This document shows positions 9,201 to 17,311 of a DNA stretch of 64,000 bases, one piece after another. Below the pieces are notes generated by a model. It ran no database searches and was not told the DNA's origin. It saw only the letters and a program-made list of their open reading frames with translations. Position 1 is the stretch's first letter; each line of letters opens with the position of its first letter. A program made the position numbers and the translations under genes. Origin of the DNA: Pedobacter xixiisoli (GTDB lineage Bacteria > Bacteroidota > Bacteroidia > Sphingobacteriales > Sphingobacteriaceae); assembly GCF_900215335.1 (NCBI RefSeq), contig NZ_OCMT01000001.1:558001-622000 (forward strand). The letters run 5' to 3'.

Positions 9201-10294
9201 ACAACTCAGTTCGTTTTAGGGGGAAAGCAGCATCTTATATTAAAGTACCTAACGGTTTAATGTCTGATTTGAATGATTTCACCGTTAGCGTTTGGTACAG
9301 GCATATTGCAAATGTAGGTGGAGCTAGGATCTTTGATTTTGGCGTTGGAGACAATTATGGAACTAATGAGCCCAATGCGAATAGAAAAATGATGTATTTA
9401 ACTACCAGAGCTGGAACTAATAACCGTATTACTTATGGGATTCAAAACGGAGGAACACTACAATCTGTAGAAAGTAATGTAACTTTAGCTACTGGGGCAA
9501 CGTGGCATAACATTGTGCTTACCCAATCGGGCAATATGGTAACGCTTTACCTAAACGGACAACAAGTCGGACAAAGAACAGATATTACTATTAAGCCATC
9601 AGACTTAGGACTTACCACGGCTAATTATTTAGGGAAATCGCGTTTTGCTACTCCTGCTGTACTAGATGGTGTATTGGACGAGTTCAAAATCTTTAACAGA
9701 GCTTTAACACATGCTGAAATTGTTTTGATGGGTTCTACGGTGATGCCGGTTGCATTCTTAAATTTTGATGCAGAAAAGCAGAAAAATGGTAGTGTAGAAT
9801 TGGACTGGAGTACACGTTCTGAAAGTAATAATGCTCACTTCGAGGTTTTGCGCTCTAAAGATGGTAAATTCTTTGATAATATTGCTCATGTGAAGGGAGC
9901 CGGAAATTCTGCTGAGCTGAAAAAATATCGTCATACAGACCATACGCCACAATTGGGGATTAATTATTACAAATTAAAGCAAGTGGATTTGAATGGAGCA
10001 GAGAGTTATCATCCGAAGGTGTTAGCAATTACTCCAAGTTTAGATGGCAATGGCGATTTGAAAATTTATGCCAATGCTGGGAAACTAAGCCTACGAGTAA
10101 ACACCACGCAATTGGCTAGTTTTGATCTTTATCTTTCGGATCTATCTGGAAGGATAGTTGCCAAGTTTGCAAATAATGTTGTGCCTGGTAACAATACCTT
10201 CGAGTTTGCTTTAGGTCGACAGCTACAAGGAGCTTATGTAGCGACTTATGTAACTAAAGGCGAGAAGAAAAGTGTGAAACTGATTATCAACTAA
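6245..10294 (+). CDS. Multidomain secreted GH5 endo-glycanase with T9SS sorting domain
   Basis: This 1349-residue secreted enzyme begins with a signal peptide (residues 1-21) and a beta-sandwich, carbohydrate-binding-like region (about 22-180). A GH5 domain follows (about 185-510), with acid/base Glu324 in MNEPYS and nucleophile Glu435 in FMGEYGIP. After a short Ig-like segment come a CBM6-like domain (about 600-735), two fibronectin type III domains (about 740-925), a LamG/concanavalin-like domain (about 935-1155) and a C-terminal type A T9SS sorting domain (last 85 residues, ending KSVKLIIN). It should be exported across the outer membrane by T9SS and cut a beta-1,4-glucan or glucomannan-like backbone. 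The catalytic domain closely resembles the smaller GH5 at 12178-13203. Exact substrate is inferred. Confidence 0.93.
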   Translation: MKKLLTFLCILGCFWLEVSAQTVTQTWDFDNPVMGGKADGWSIVAYGSPNTLNGVLRLTATRNAGFCNINLVATGGVSIVDPAVSKRFVIRVKNGTKDRIANFIWTTPSGDKKMEILMSTEDTDFKEYVLDLTHDLRWEGNISRLLIQLPIPINVHSDQLPIEIDYIRFTEALTTAQLPSLVPKNPAPFGTNLSGGEFSFSGTASDWRYPRTQELDYLASKGFKLIRLPFLWERVQPTLNGPLSEESLSHLKNIVWAARTRGMWVLLDLHNYNRRRTKNPDNTIKDDIIGSAEAPISTIQDFWKKMAAEFKDFDNIYAHGIMNEPYSIPRDMPWVNTAQAIIDAIRTEDTQNTIMVGGDSYSSASSWPTVSDNLRKLKDPSNNLMFEAHSYFDKNSAGEYSTYVLDGATAQTGVNRVTPFVEWLKKYNLRGFMGEYGIPNNPNADSDKADAADNSLWNTLLDNTLQYLSSNGVNGTYWSYGTSWGTYKLNVYPNSNGTERPQMQVLANYLFAASPSSLSGINSPLVVSYKIGKPVVYKPTATNNPTGFIVTQLPVALSYNSSTQEITGTMPSGTHTIKIRATNASGQGEERDVVLRGVELKIPGTLQAEEYDGGGEGIAYHDKSIGNSGNFLHRDEDVDFRRSGTSPNFIYSVTHTMPGEWLKYTTNVQQEAAYRVKFRYVTTTAGTKVNFKVGNALVAENVELPVTTDLNAWADKFFEIPSLTVGEHQFTLEVVSGTFDIDRMEFAVAQPAITPTNLAATASGSAKVTVSWNASSNATSYKLERSESSSGTFTTVAENLTVTTFLDETVAPATTYYYRIKGVNVLGDGVASANVTATTAAYTIPAKVAGVAVLAKNGSVELSWTEQIDVTGYLIKRATTAGGPYTTLTTVANSPYTDAAIVNNTTYYYVVAAENTLGVGENSEEKIATPSNVEYAYWSFDQINETTGVIDSWGNYDGTFDPNASFGSNANTSHITFLEPANSYLNNSVRFRGKAASYIKVPNGLMSDLNDFTVSVWYRHIANVGGARIFDFGVGDNYGTNEPNANRKMMYLTTRAGTNNRITYGIQNGGTLQSVESNVTLATGATWHNIVLTQSGNMVTLYLNGQQVGQRTDITIKPSDLGLTTANYLGKSRFATPAVLDGVLDEFKIFNRALTHAEIVLMGSTVMPVAFLNFDAEKQKNGSVELDWSTRSESNNAHFEVLRSKDGKFFDNIAHVKGAGNSAELKKYRHTDHTPQLGINYYKLKQVDLNGAESYHPKVLAITPSLDGNGDLKIYANAGKLSLRVNTTQLASFDLYLSDLSGRIVAKFANNVVPGNNTFEFALGRQLQGAYVATYVTKGEKKSVKLIIN

Positions 10295-10318
10295 AAATGT
10301 TTTGTTGATTGTTTGAAG

Positions 10319-10348
10319 GCTCCGAGGTAAACTCGGAGCTTTTTTTTA
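10319..10348 (+). terminator. Rho-independent terminator after the GH5 gene
   Basis: GCTCCGAG and CTCGGAGC pair across a 5-base loop and are followed by a run of T residues. The hairpin begins 24 bases after the GH5 stop codon. Confidence 0.9.
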
Positions 10349-10505
10349 GCTTTTTGATATTGTAATTTAGGAAAGATTTGAATTATAGCTGTTAATCAGT
10401 GGTGTAAAATCTTACGATACGAAATTCGATATTAGAAATGTTTAACAGTTAAAGATGCTTTTAGTTGCCATTTATTGTCATAAGAGAGATAATTCGTTCT
10501 TGCCA

Positions 10506-10633
10506 TCATTTCGAGTTTAGCCGAGAATTGAAAATCAGCGAAGCTAAATCCTTGAATAAATAACAACATCTTGTCGAAATATTTCACTTCGTAGAGCTTC
10601 GGTTCTCAACTCGCTTCGCTACTGTCGAAATGA
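10506..10633. repeat. 128-bp REPIN-like element with TCATTTCGA inverted ends
   Basis: The stretch starts with TCATTTCGA (10506-10514) and ends with its exact reverse complement TCGAAATGA (10625-10633). Inside are partly complementary GAAGC/GCTTC and CGAGAATTG-like/GGTTCTCAACTCG-like segments. No coding frame is supported. It occupies most of the 488-base gap between convergent genes; the rest of that gap holds the terminator at 10319 and nothing else I can identify. A dispersed, non-autonomous repeat is inferred from the terminal inverted repeats. Confidence 0.55.
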
Positions 10634-10782
10634 CTAATGATGATATGAATTTGAAGCTGCAAGTATCAAGTAACAAAAAAAGAGGAACTCGTTGAGTAAC
10701 CTCTTTTGGCATTATGTACTAAATCTAGAAACTACTTGGATAAAATAAGCTGAATATCACAGCAAATTTTCAGCATAGGTGC

Positions 10783-12171
10783 TTACTTTTTTAAAATTTG
10801 ATAGGAGTGGGCCGTTGGCTTGTTGATTTCATAAATCTCCTTAGCTAAAACATCTGCCTTTTTCTCCCATTCTTCTTGTTTGGGCTTATCTTTCAAATAG
10901 CTTTCAAATTGAGGTTGTAAGCTTTTATATTTTTTCTCGTTGGTGGTTTGTAATGAAGTAAGTACACTGTCAATTACTTTTTGTGAAGTAGCTAAATCGG
11001 CACTCCACGAATGTTTTGGGAAATAGCTGTACACTACAAACTTTAAATCTCTCAATTTGCGTTGTACGTTTCTGTAAGCGATGGTTTTTTCTGCTACCTT
11101 TTGTGCTTGTAGGTATTGAGGAGTGGTTTTTATGGTAGCCAAGTTAATACCTTTTTGTAAGTCTTCACTGCTAAAGTTGTCAATCAGTATGCCATCAATA
11201 TTTAGCGCATAATTTCCAGCTGCCAAAGGCGATACCTTTAAGAGTTGCACATTCAATTCCTCGTTGAAATTAACCCAATTTAGAGCAGGCTCTGCTGCGG
11301 TAGGTATTGGAAAGGGCAGGCTGTTTTCTATTGCTGTAAAAGAAATACTCTCATTTTTCCATACAATATCGCTTACTTTGGCATTTGCAGCACTCTTCAA
11401 TTTTCCTTTTTGCAGTTCTATAGCAGAGACGTAGTTTGGTGCTGCCGTAGATTTTAGAAACTGATATGCCATCACAAAATGGCCAGGAGAATTGGGATGA
11501 ACGCGATCATTACCAACAATGGTTTTCTTTGGGTCAACACTTTGTATCTTTTTATTGATATCGCTCATGATGGTAAAATAATCAATCACTTGCAGCTTGT
11601 GTTTTTTGGCAAGCTCATCAATAATTTCGGTACATTTTTGCAACGCATCATTTACTCCCGGTTGGTTAGGTGTAGGTAAATCGCCCGTTTGATCGTAAAT
11701 ACTTGGCTTTTGTAAGACTACTTTTGCACCAGTCAGCATCAACCGCTGAATTACTTTCTCATAATTCTTCTTATAGTCATTTAATGCCCATTGCTTTTGT
11801 TTCTGCACTTCTGGATCCGATTGCCTATCTACATTATAAAGCAATCTGTTCACATCGTTCATGCCCGCCATCACCACATACCAATCTGACTTTTTCTGTA
11901 GAATATCGATATCCATTCTTTTTAAGAACGAGTAAGTATTATCGCCACGAATACCAAGATTGTTGAAAGTAATTTTCTCGTTTGGAAATCGCGTAGCGTA
12001 GTACAACGCAATAAAATGATGAAAATCGCCGGCGTGGGTAATGCTGTTGCCTACAAAGCTTACCGTTTGTCCGTTCTTAAAAAAAGGTATCGGTGCTTTT
12101 TGCGCCAAAGCAACACTTCCTATTAAAGATATGGCTAGAGCGACAACGAAGTTTTTCATTATTTTCATCAA
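10783..12171 (-). CDS. SGNH/GDSL-family esterase (probable carbohydrate esterase)
   Basis: This 462-residue exported protein has a signal peptide (about residues 1-23, cleavage near ALAQ). An SGNH hydrolase domain follows. Block I reads FVGNSITHAG, with Ser43 as expected nucleophile (GNS instead of the usual GDS), block III is VVMAGMNDV, and block V is DRVHPN with the catalytic Asp/His. The C-terminal 150 residues are helical with no recognised domain. The gene follows the GH5 at 12178 by 6 bases on the same strand, so the two are cotranscribed. In such loci these enzymes usually remove acetyl or similar ester groups from polysaccharides; that activity is inferred from context. Confidence 0.85.
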   Translation of the reverse strand: MMKIMKNFVVALAISLIGSVALAQKAPIPFFKNGQTVSFVGNSITHAGDFHHFIALYYATRFPNEKITFNNLGIRGDNTYSFLKRMDIDILQKKSDWYVVMAGMNDVNRLLYNVDRQSDPEVQKQKQWALNDYKKNYEKVIQRLMLTGAKVVLQKPSIYDQTGDLPTPNQPGVNDALQKCTEIIDELAKKHKLQVIDYFTIMSDINKKIQSVDPKKTIVGNDRVHPNSPGHFVMAYQFLKSTAAPNYVSAIELQKGKLKSAANAKVSDIVWKNESISFTAIENSLPFPIPTAAEPALNWVNFNEELNVQLLKVSPLAAGNYALNIDGILIDNFSSEDLQKGINLATIKTTPQYLQAQKVAEKTIAYRNVQRKLRDLKFVVYSYFPKHSWSADLATSQKVIDSVLTSLQTTNEKKYKSLQPQFESYLKDKPKQEEWEKKADVLAKEIYEINKPTAHSYQILKK

Positions 12172-12177
12172 ATAAGC

Positions 12178-13203
12178 CTATTTAACTTTTTTAGAAACTA
12201 CATCAGCGTGGGTGAATTTGCTCAAAGAAGGCATTTGAGGCCTATCTACGCCAGCTCTAGGTTCTACCGATAAGATGTATTTGCCCCAACGCGGACCAGC
12301 AGCCCAATAAGTACCATTAACGCCATTTTCTTTTAAATAGGTTAGTGTTTTCTCTAAGATAGGTAACCATCTATCATCATTATCTGGAATACCATACTCG
12401 CCTACAAAACCTCTTTTATTATTCTCCTTCAACCAAGATACAAAAGGTTTAACTCTATCTACACCTACATTGATATGTGCTTTTTCTTCCTCATAACTTC
12501 GCTTGTAACTGCCAGATGCATCTTCATCAAAGTAAACGTGTGCTTCGAAAATTAAGTTGTTACTGGGGTCTTTCAGGTCTTTTAAGTGACCGCTCAATTC
12601 TTGCCAACGAGAGGCAGAACTCCAGAAATCACCGCCTACCAAAATTGGAGTTTTTGTATCTATCTTTCTTACGCTGTTGATGATGACTTGCGCAATATCA
12701 AACCAAGCCATTTTAGATGGCATATTGTAAGGTTCGTTCATTAAACCATAAGCCCAAATATTTTTGTAAGATTTGAATTCGGTAGCAATTTTTTGCCAAG
12801 CATCAGCCACTTGTGCTGCAGTAATTACGCCATTATTAATGATGTGCGTAGAGTCTCCAACATGTCTTCTGGCATAGTTGTGCATGTCTAAAATCACCAA
12901 TAAATTGCGTTTCGCTGCTTCATCAACAAAGGTCTTCATCGATTTTAACTCTTTTGCATCTAAAGCACCATTTAATTCTGGCTGTAAACGTTCCCATTTA
13001 AAAGGCAAACGAAAAAGGGTTAAACCTTTCGATTTGAAATAATCTAACTCTGCAGTTGTTGGATAACCGTAGTGGTCTGTACCAATTTTGCCGAATTCTG
13101 CACCGGCCAAATTTACCCCGAAAGGTGCGCCAGCTTTTTGCGCCTTAACCGATATACTTAATATACAAATGAGAATGATGATAGACGAAAGAAACTTACG
13201 CAT
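12178..13203 (-). CDS. GH5 endo-glycanase, single-domain
   Basis: This 341-residue exported GH5 enzyme has a signal peptide (residues 1-22, ending VKAQ) followed directly by the TIM-barrel domain. The acid/base is Glu157 in LMNEPYN and the nucleophile is Glu269 in FVGEYGIP; the motif DMHNYARR also matches cellulase-like GH5 members, similar to subfamily 5. It is strikingly similar along its whole length to the catalytic domain of the large T9SS-exported enzyme at 6245, but lacks all accessory and sorting domains, so it probably works in the periplasm on shorter chains. It is cotranscribed with the SGNH esterase and divergent from a third GH5 gene. Confidence 0.93.
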   Translation of the reverse strand: MRKFLSSIIILICILSISVKAQKAGAPFGVNLAGAEFGKIGTDHYGYPTTAELDYFKSKGLTLFRLPFKWERLQPELNGALDAKELKSMKTFVDEAAKRNLLVILDMHNYARRHVGDSTHIINNGVITAAQVADAWQKIATEFKSYKNIWAYGLMNEPYNMPSKMAWFDIAQVIINSVRKIDTKTPILVGGDFWSSASRWQELSGHLKDLKDPSNNLIFEAHVYFDEDASGSYKRSYEEEKAHINVGVDRVKPFVSWLKENNKRGFVGEYGIPDNDDRWLPILEKTLTYLKENGVNGTYWAAGPRWGKYILSVEPRAGVDRPQMPSLSKFTHADVVSKKVK

Positions 13204-13417
13204 GATTGATTATATTTTGGTTAATTACAAATATATCCTAACCCTCAAAAGTGGCTCAATATTCTTTTATCCAAAGCTAATATAATATTAACGGATGCTA
13301 GCTTATTTTTTGCTTTAGCGTCTCAAAAACCTATTTTGCATGATCGTAGCGAGAAAATGAAGCTAATTAAGTATCAGTGTTTCGTTAGAAAATTACAACC
13401 AAATAAAATCATAAAAC
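13204..13417. promoter_or_regulatory. Divergent promoter region between two GH5 genes
   Basis: These 214 bases separate two GH5 genes that start in opposite directions, so at least two promoters must lie here. On the plus strand CTATTTTGC near 13331 is close to, but one base short of, the TAnnTTTG -7 consensus. No strong palindrome is seen. Confidence 0.4.
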
Positions 13418-14506
13418 ATGAAAAAGATTTCCGTTCTACCTGTAGTGCTTTTGTTGTTCTCCATTTGTATATCGGAGAACTCATTCGGCCAGATGCCTAC
13501 CTTGAGTAACAAAAATAAATCTGATTGGTGGCATCCCATTGGAATTAAACCTTATCAAGCAACTAAAGCTAAACATGTTGGGTTCATCAGTGTAAAAGGG
13601 AAGTCCTTTGTAGATGAAAATGGGAAGGAAATTGTGTTTAAAGGGCTTTCCATTTCTGACCCCGATAAGTTGAAAAAGGATGGCAAATGGAGTAAAAAGC
13701 ATTTCGAAGTGATTAAAAGTTGGGGCGCAAATATTGTTCGTATTCCGGTACATCCAATTTCTGTGCAGCAGCGAGGAATTGAAGACTACCTGAAACTTTT
13801 AGATGAAGCGGTGAGTTGGAGCGAGGACTTAGGTCTATACCTCATTATAGATTGGCATTCTATCGGGAATTTAAGGACTGAACTTTTAGCAAGTGATGCC
13901 TATAATACTACCAAAAAGGAAACTTTCAGTTTTTGGCAGACCATTGCTGCACATTATAAAGATGTGCCGACGGTAGCTTTTTATGAACTTTTTAATGAAC
14001 CAACAATTTACGATGGTAAGTATGGTACCTGTACTTGGGGCGAGTGGAAATTGATGATGGAAGAACTGATTGATGTGGTTTATGCTTATAACAAAAAAGC
14101 AATTCCGTTGGTGGCGGGTTTTAATTGGGCCTACGATTTAACACCAGTGAAAGATCATCCCATTGCGAGGGAAGGTATTGGTTATGTAGTGCATCCGTAT
14201 CCGGGTAAAAGAAAAATACCGAGAGAACCAAAATGGGATGTAGACTTTGGTTTTGTTGCGGATAAATATCCTTTAATAGCTACAGAACTGGGTTTTATGA
14301 ATGAAGGTGAAGATGAAAATCTGTTAGATGATAAAGTTTACGGACCATCTATTGTGAACTACTTTCATCAAAAGAAAATTTCTTGGGTGGTTTGGGTTTT
14401 CGACCCAGTTTGGGTGCCGCAAATGATTAAGAATTGGGATTATGAACCTACAGCGCAAGGGGCATTTTTTAAAGATGTTTTTCAAGGGAAGTTTAAGTAT
14501 AAGTAA
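13418..14506 (+). CDS. GH5-family glycoside hydrolase (distinct subfamily)
   Basis: This 362-residue exported GH5 enzyme has a signal peptide (about residues 1-25, ending SFGQ). The TIM barrel covers about residues 50-355. The acid/base is Glu194 in LFNEPTIYDG, the nucleophile is Glu290 in IATELGFMN, and IIDWHSIG matches the conserved strand 4 region. It is clearly less related to the other two GH5 proteins here than they are to each other, so it probably cuts a different bond. Its stop codon TAA is unusual: the last base is the first base of an inserted 307-bp repeat element. Removing the element would give TAG, leaving the protein unchanged. Confidence 0.9.
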   Translation: MKKISVLPVVLLLFSICISENSFGQMPTLSNKNKSDWWHPIGIKPYQATKAKHVGFISVKGKSFVDENGKEIVFKGLSISDPDKLKKDGKWSKKHFEVIKSWGANIVRIPVHPISVQQRGIEDYLKLLDEAVSWSEDLGLYLIIDWHSIGNLRTELLASDAYNTTKKETFSFWQTIAAHYKDVPTVAFYELFNEPTIYDGKYGTCTWGEWKLMMEELIDVVYAYNKKAIPLVAGFNWAYDLTPVKDHPIAREGIGYVVHPYPGKRKIPREPKWDVDFGFVADKYPLIATELGFMNEGEDENLLDDKVYGPSIVNYFHQKKISWVVWVFDPVWVPQMIKNWDYEPTAQGAFFKDVFQGKFKYK

Positions 14507-14812
14507 CGTGAGTTCGGGTTAAGCATTATCGTAAACTTCTTTCAATTAACATTTGAACCTATTTTTTAGCTCGCCGCCGCTGGGCTCTTACTTTTTCTCA
14601 GAATTTCTCTATGTTTTTAGTTGCCTTCAAGCTTGCTCCGCAGGTTGACCGCAAAAAGTAACAAAAACTCTCGGTTGCCTATTTTTCTTTCAAAGAAACT
14701 GCTTTGGCTTATCTCTGCGTACCGAAAAATAGGAGACCGAAAATTAGCTGAACGGAGATTTGAGGTGGCTATCGCCAGCAAAAAGCTCAACTTTCTTATC
14801 CCGAACTCACGT
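14506..14812. mobile_element. MITE-like element, 18-bp TIRs and 6-bp TAAGTA duplication
   Basis: The 307-base unit begins ACGTGAGTTCGGGTTAAG and ends with its reverse complement with one mismatch (17 of 18 paired). It is flanked by the direct repeat TAAGTA at 14500-14505 and 14813-14818, the mark of a target-site duplication. No transposase is encoded; the longest internal frame (about 64 codons) has no recognisable protein. An internal imperfect stem pairs 14671-14687 with 14724-14740 (15 of 17). These traits fit a non-autonomous miniature inverted-repeat element. The insertion point lies inside the stop codon of the upstream GH5 gene. Confidence 0.8.
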
Positions 14813-14824
14813 TAAGTAGAAAAA

Positions 14825-14860
14825 AAAACGTCATTGCTAAGATAGAATCAATGACGTTTT
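14825..14860. terminator. Bidirectional terminator between convergent GH5 and GH3 genes
   Basis: AAAACGTCATTG (14825-14836) and its exact complement (14849-14860) form a 12-base stem with A and T tracts on opposite sides. It lies 25 bases from the end of the leftward GH3 gene and can serve both strands. Confidence 0.85.
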
Positions 14861-14884
14861 AGAATTTCTAGATATGGTTCGAAC

Positions 14885-17311
14885 CTAATTAATCGTAATC
14901 TCTTTAATAAGCTTAATATCCTGCGAAGAAGCACCAACTCTAATTTCGAACTGGCCAGGTTCTACTGTCCAATTCATGTTTTTATCTAGTATCGCTAAAT
15001 CATCTGGATTGAGCTTGAAACTTACTTTTTTGGTTTCACCTGCATTTAGGCTTACTCTTTCAAATCCTCTCAATATGCTGTCGTAAGTAGTTACCGAGCT
15101 TACCAAATCTTTAACGTAGAGTTGTACTATTTCATCACCTTTTACTTTGCCTGTGTTGGTAATTTCTACGCTAACTTCAATTTCTCCCTGACTGTTTTGA
15201 TTTTGAGGTGTTACCGTTAGGTCTTTATATTGGAAAGAAGTATAGCTTAATCCGTAACCAAAAGGATAAAGTGCACCTACTACCGCAGTATTGCCGTAGC
15301 CGTTAGGTCCATCGCCAGGTTGCCCGTTGTGCGAACCTTTTTTGAATGGGAAATTCAGTTCCAATTGTCCCATCGATTTTGGATAGGTAACCGTCAGTTT
15401 TCCTCCCGGATTATAATCTCCAAATAAGGTTTCTGCAATTGCTTTTCCGCCTTGCGCACCTGGAAAGCCCGCTAGTAATATTGCTGGAAGGTATCTGTTT
15501 TCCCAATTGATGGTTAACGGACGGCCACTAACTAGTGCCATTACTACTGGTTTGCCAGTCGCATGTAGGGCTTGAAGTAACTTTAACTGTCTGCCGGGTA
15601 AATTCAGTCCGGTACGCGATAGACTTTCGCCAACACGTTTTTCATCCTCACCAACAACCGCAATAACAATATCGTTAAGCTTTGCCTGCGCAACCGCAAC
15701 ATCAATTTCTTTTTGCTCAGCTTCTGTTAACGGGCTTTCAATGATCTCACTTTCAGGCCAGTTTTTATCTACAATATCGGTTCCTTTAGCATAGCTGATA
15801 TTAGCTTGCTGCCCCACATGACTTTTGATCGCATCTAAAATGGAAGTCAGTTTGTTGTTAGACGGCCCATAGCGACTTTGTTGATAATTGGTTGCTGTGG
15901 CCAATGGTCCGGTAACCAAAATATTTTTAAAGTTTTTGATTTGAATAGGTAGTGTTTGTTTATCGTTCTTCAACAATACCAAAGCTTCTCTGTTCAGTTG
16001 TAATGCCAATTCTTCATCTGTTGCGGTATGCACAGTCGCATCTACTTCCTTCGCATTTTTATAAGGGTTGTCAAATAGCCCAAGCATAAACTTTACCCTC
16101 AAAACATCGCCAACACGTTCATCTAAGGTTTTTATCGATACGCTACCTTCTTTTACCAGTTCTCTTAAAGGCAGGATGTAATCTTCTGGCGGCGTAAACT
16201 GCGTACGTACATTTAAACCAGCCTCTATAGCTAATCTAACAGCTTCCTTTGGTGAGGATGCTACTTTGTGTTTAGTGTATAGAAATTCTACAGCTTCGCT
16301 ATCAGATACTACATAACCTTTAAAACCATATTGTTTGCGCAATAATTCCGTAAGAAAATAAGGACTTCCAGTAACAGGCAGGCCATCCCAATCGTTATAG
16401 CTACTCATCACGCCTAAAATATTTGTTTCCTGAATTACTCTCTTGAATGGGTATAAATGAATCTCGTGTAATTCTCTTGGGCTAATATGTGGATCGGTAC
16501 GGGCATGCCCATCTCTACCACCTTTTGGTACGCTGTAAGCTGCAAAGTGTTTCAATGTTGCTGCAATGCCATTGTCTTGAATACCTAAAGTCATTTGTTT
16601 GCCTAACTCGGCTACTAAAAATGGATCTTCTCCGTAAGTCTCCACTACACGTCCCCATCTTGGGTCGCGGGCTAAATCTAAAATTGGAGCATAAATGTTG
16701 GTGTAGCCTAAAGCTTTGCCTTCACGGCCGACCATTAAACCTGCTTTTCTTACTAAATCTTTATTCCAAGTGCTACCGATATTGATTGGAGCCGGTAGGG
16801 GCGTAGCTCTATCGTGATTTAAGCCGTGTATACCTTCGTTAGAAAAGTCTACAGGTATGCCTAATCTGGTTTCTTCAATAAACCATTTTTGAACTTGGTT
16901 AAGTGCTAAAGTGTGTTTACTGTATGGAAATGAATGTTGAGTTTCTGCTTTTGGGTGGAATGGTAGGCTATTGAGATGTTCGTCTATGTTGGCAATACCG
17001 TCTTTCCAAATTGCTTTTTTCCACGATGCAGTAGGAAGTTCATCTTTTAAAACCCTACCAAAACCGTATAATGTAGCAGTTTGGTTGGTTTTTTCTTCCA
17101 AAGTCATTAATGAAAGCAAATTTTCTACTCGCTTGTCAATCGGCTGTGCCGAATCTTCATAAATATCTTTTTTACCGTTTTTGTTAAGATCAATCCACCC
17201 TTTGTTGTAGATGTTTTTATTTTGAGCTTGCACATTAATGCTTAGCAATATTGAAGTAGTTAAGGCAAAAGAACCTAACACTCGAAACTTAATAGGGAAA
17301 GTCATCAGCAA
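14885..17311 (-). CDS. GH3 beta-glucosidase-type enzyme with fibronectin III-like C-terminus
   Basis: This 808-residue exported enzyme has a signal peptide (about residues 1-29, ending VQAQ) and a short segment DLNKNGKKDIYED resembling a calcium-binding loop. The GH3 N-terminal domain carries the nucleophile Asp337 in VVSDSEA. The alpha/beta C-terminal domain runs from about 450 to 670 and a fibronectin type III-like domain from about 720 to 805. The motif APILDLARDPRWGR is typical of GH3 glucosidases. SDSEA replaces the more common SDW, so a substrate other than plain cellobiose is possible. It is transcribed alone, between terminators at 14825 and 17531. Confidence 0.92.
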   Translation of the reverse strand: MLMTFPIKFRVLGSFALTTSILLSINVQAQNKNIYNKGWIDLNKNGKKDIYEDSAQPIDKRVENLLSLMTLEEKTNQTATLYGFGRVLKDELPTASWKKAIWKDGIANIDEHLNSLPFHPKAETQHSFPYSKHTLALNQVQKWFIEETRLGIPVDFSNEGIHGLNHDRATPLPAPINIGSTWNKDLVRKAGLMVGREGKALGYTNIYAPILDLARDPRWGRVVETYGEDPFLVAELGKQMTLGIQDNGIAATLKHFAAYSVPKGGRDGHARTDPHISPRELHEIHLYPFKRVIQETNILGVMSSYNDWDGLPVTGSPYFLTELLRKQYGFKGYVVSDSEAVEFLYTKHKVASSPKEAVRLAIEAGLNVRTQFTPPEDYILPLRELVKEGSVSIKTLDERVGDVLRVKFMLGLFDNPYKNAKEVDATVHTATDEELALQLNREALVLLKNDKQTLPIQIKNFKNILVTGPLATATNYQQSRYGPSNNKLTSILDAIKSHVGQQANISYAKGTDIVDKNWPESEIIESPLTEAEQKEIDVAVAQAKLNDIVIAVVGEDEKRVGESLSRTGLNLPGRQLKLLQALHATGKPVVMALVSGRPLTINWENRYLPAILLAGFPGAQGGKAIAETLFGDYNPGGKLTVTYPKSMGQLELNFPFKKGSHNGQPGDGPNGYGNTAVVGALYPFGYGLSYTSFQYKDLTVTPQNQNSQGEIEVSVEITNTGKVKGDEIVQLYVKDLVSSVTTYDSILRGFERVSLNAGETKKVSFKLNPDDLAILDKNMNWTVEPGQFEIRVGASSQDIKLIKEITIN

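Noticed and set aside
14621..14815. Small gene inside the MITE-like element
   Set aside because: The frame runs into the terminal inverted repeat, encodes no recognised protein and has repeat-driven composition.
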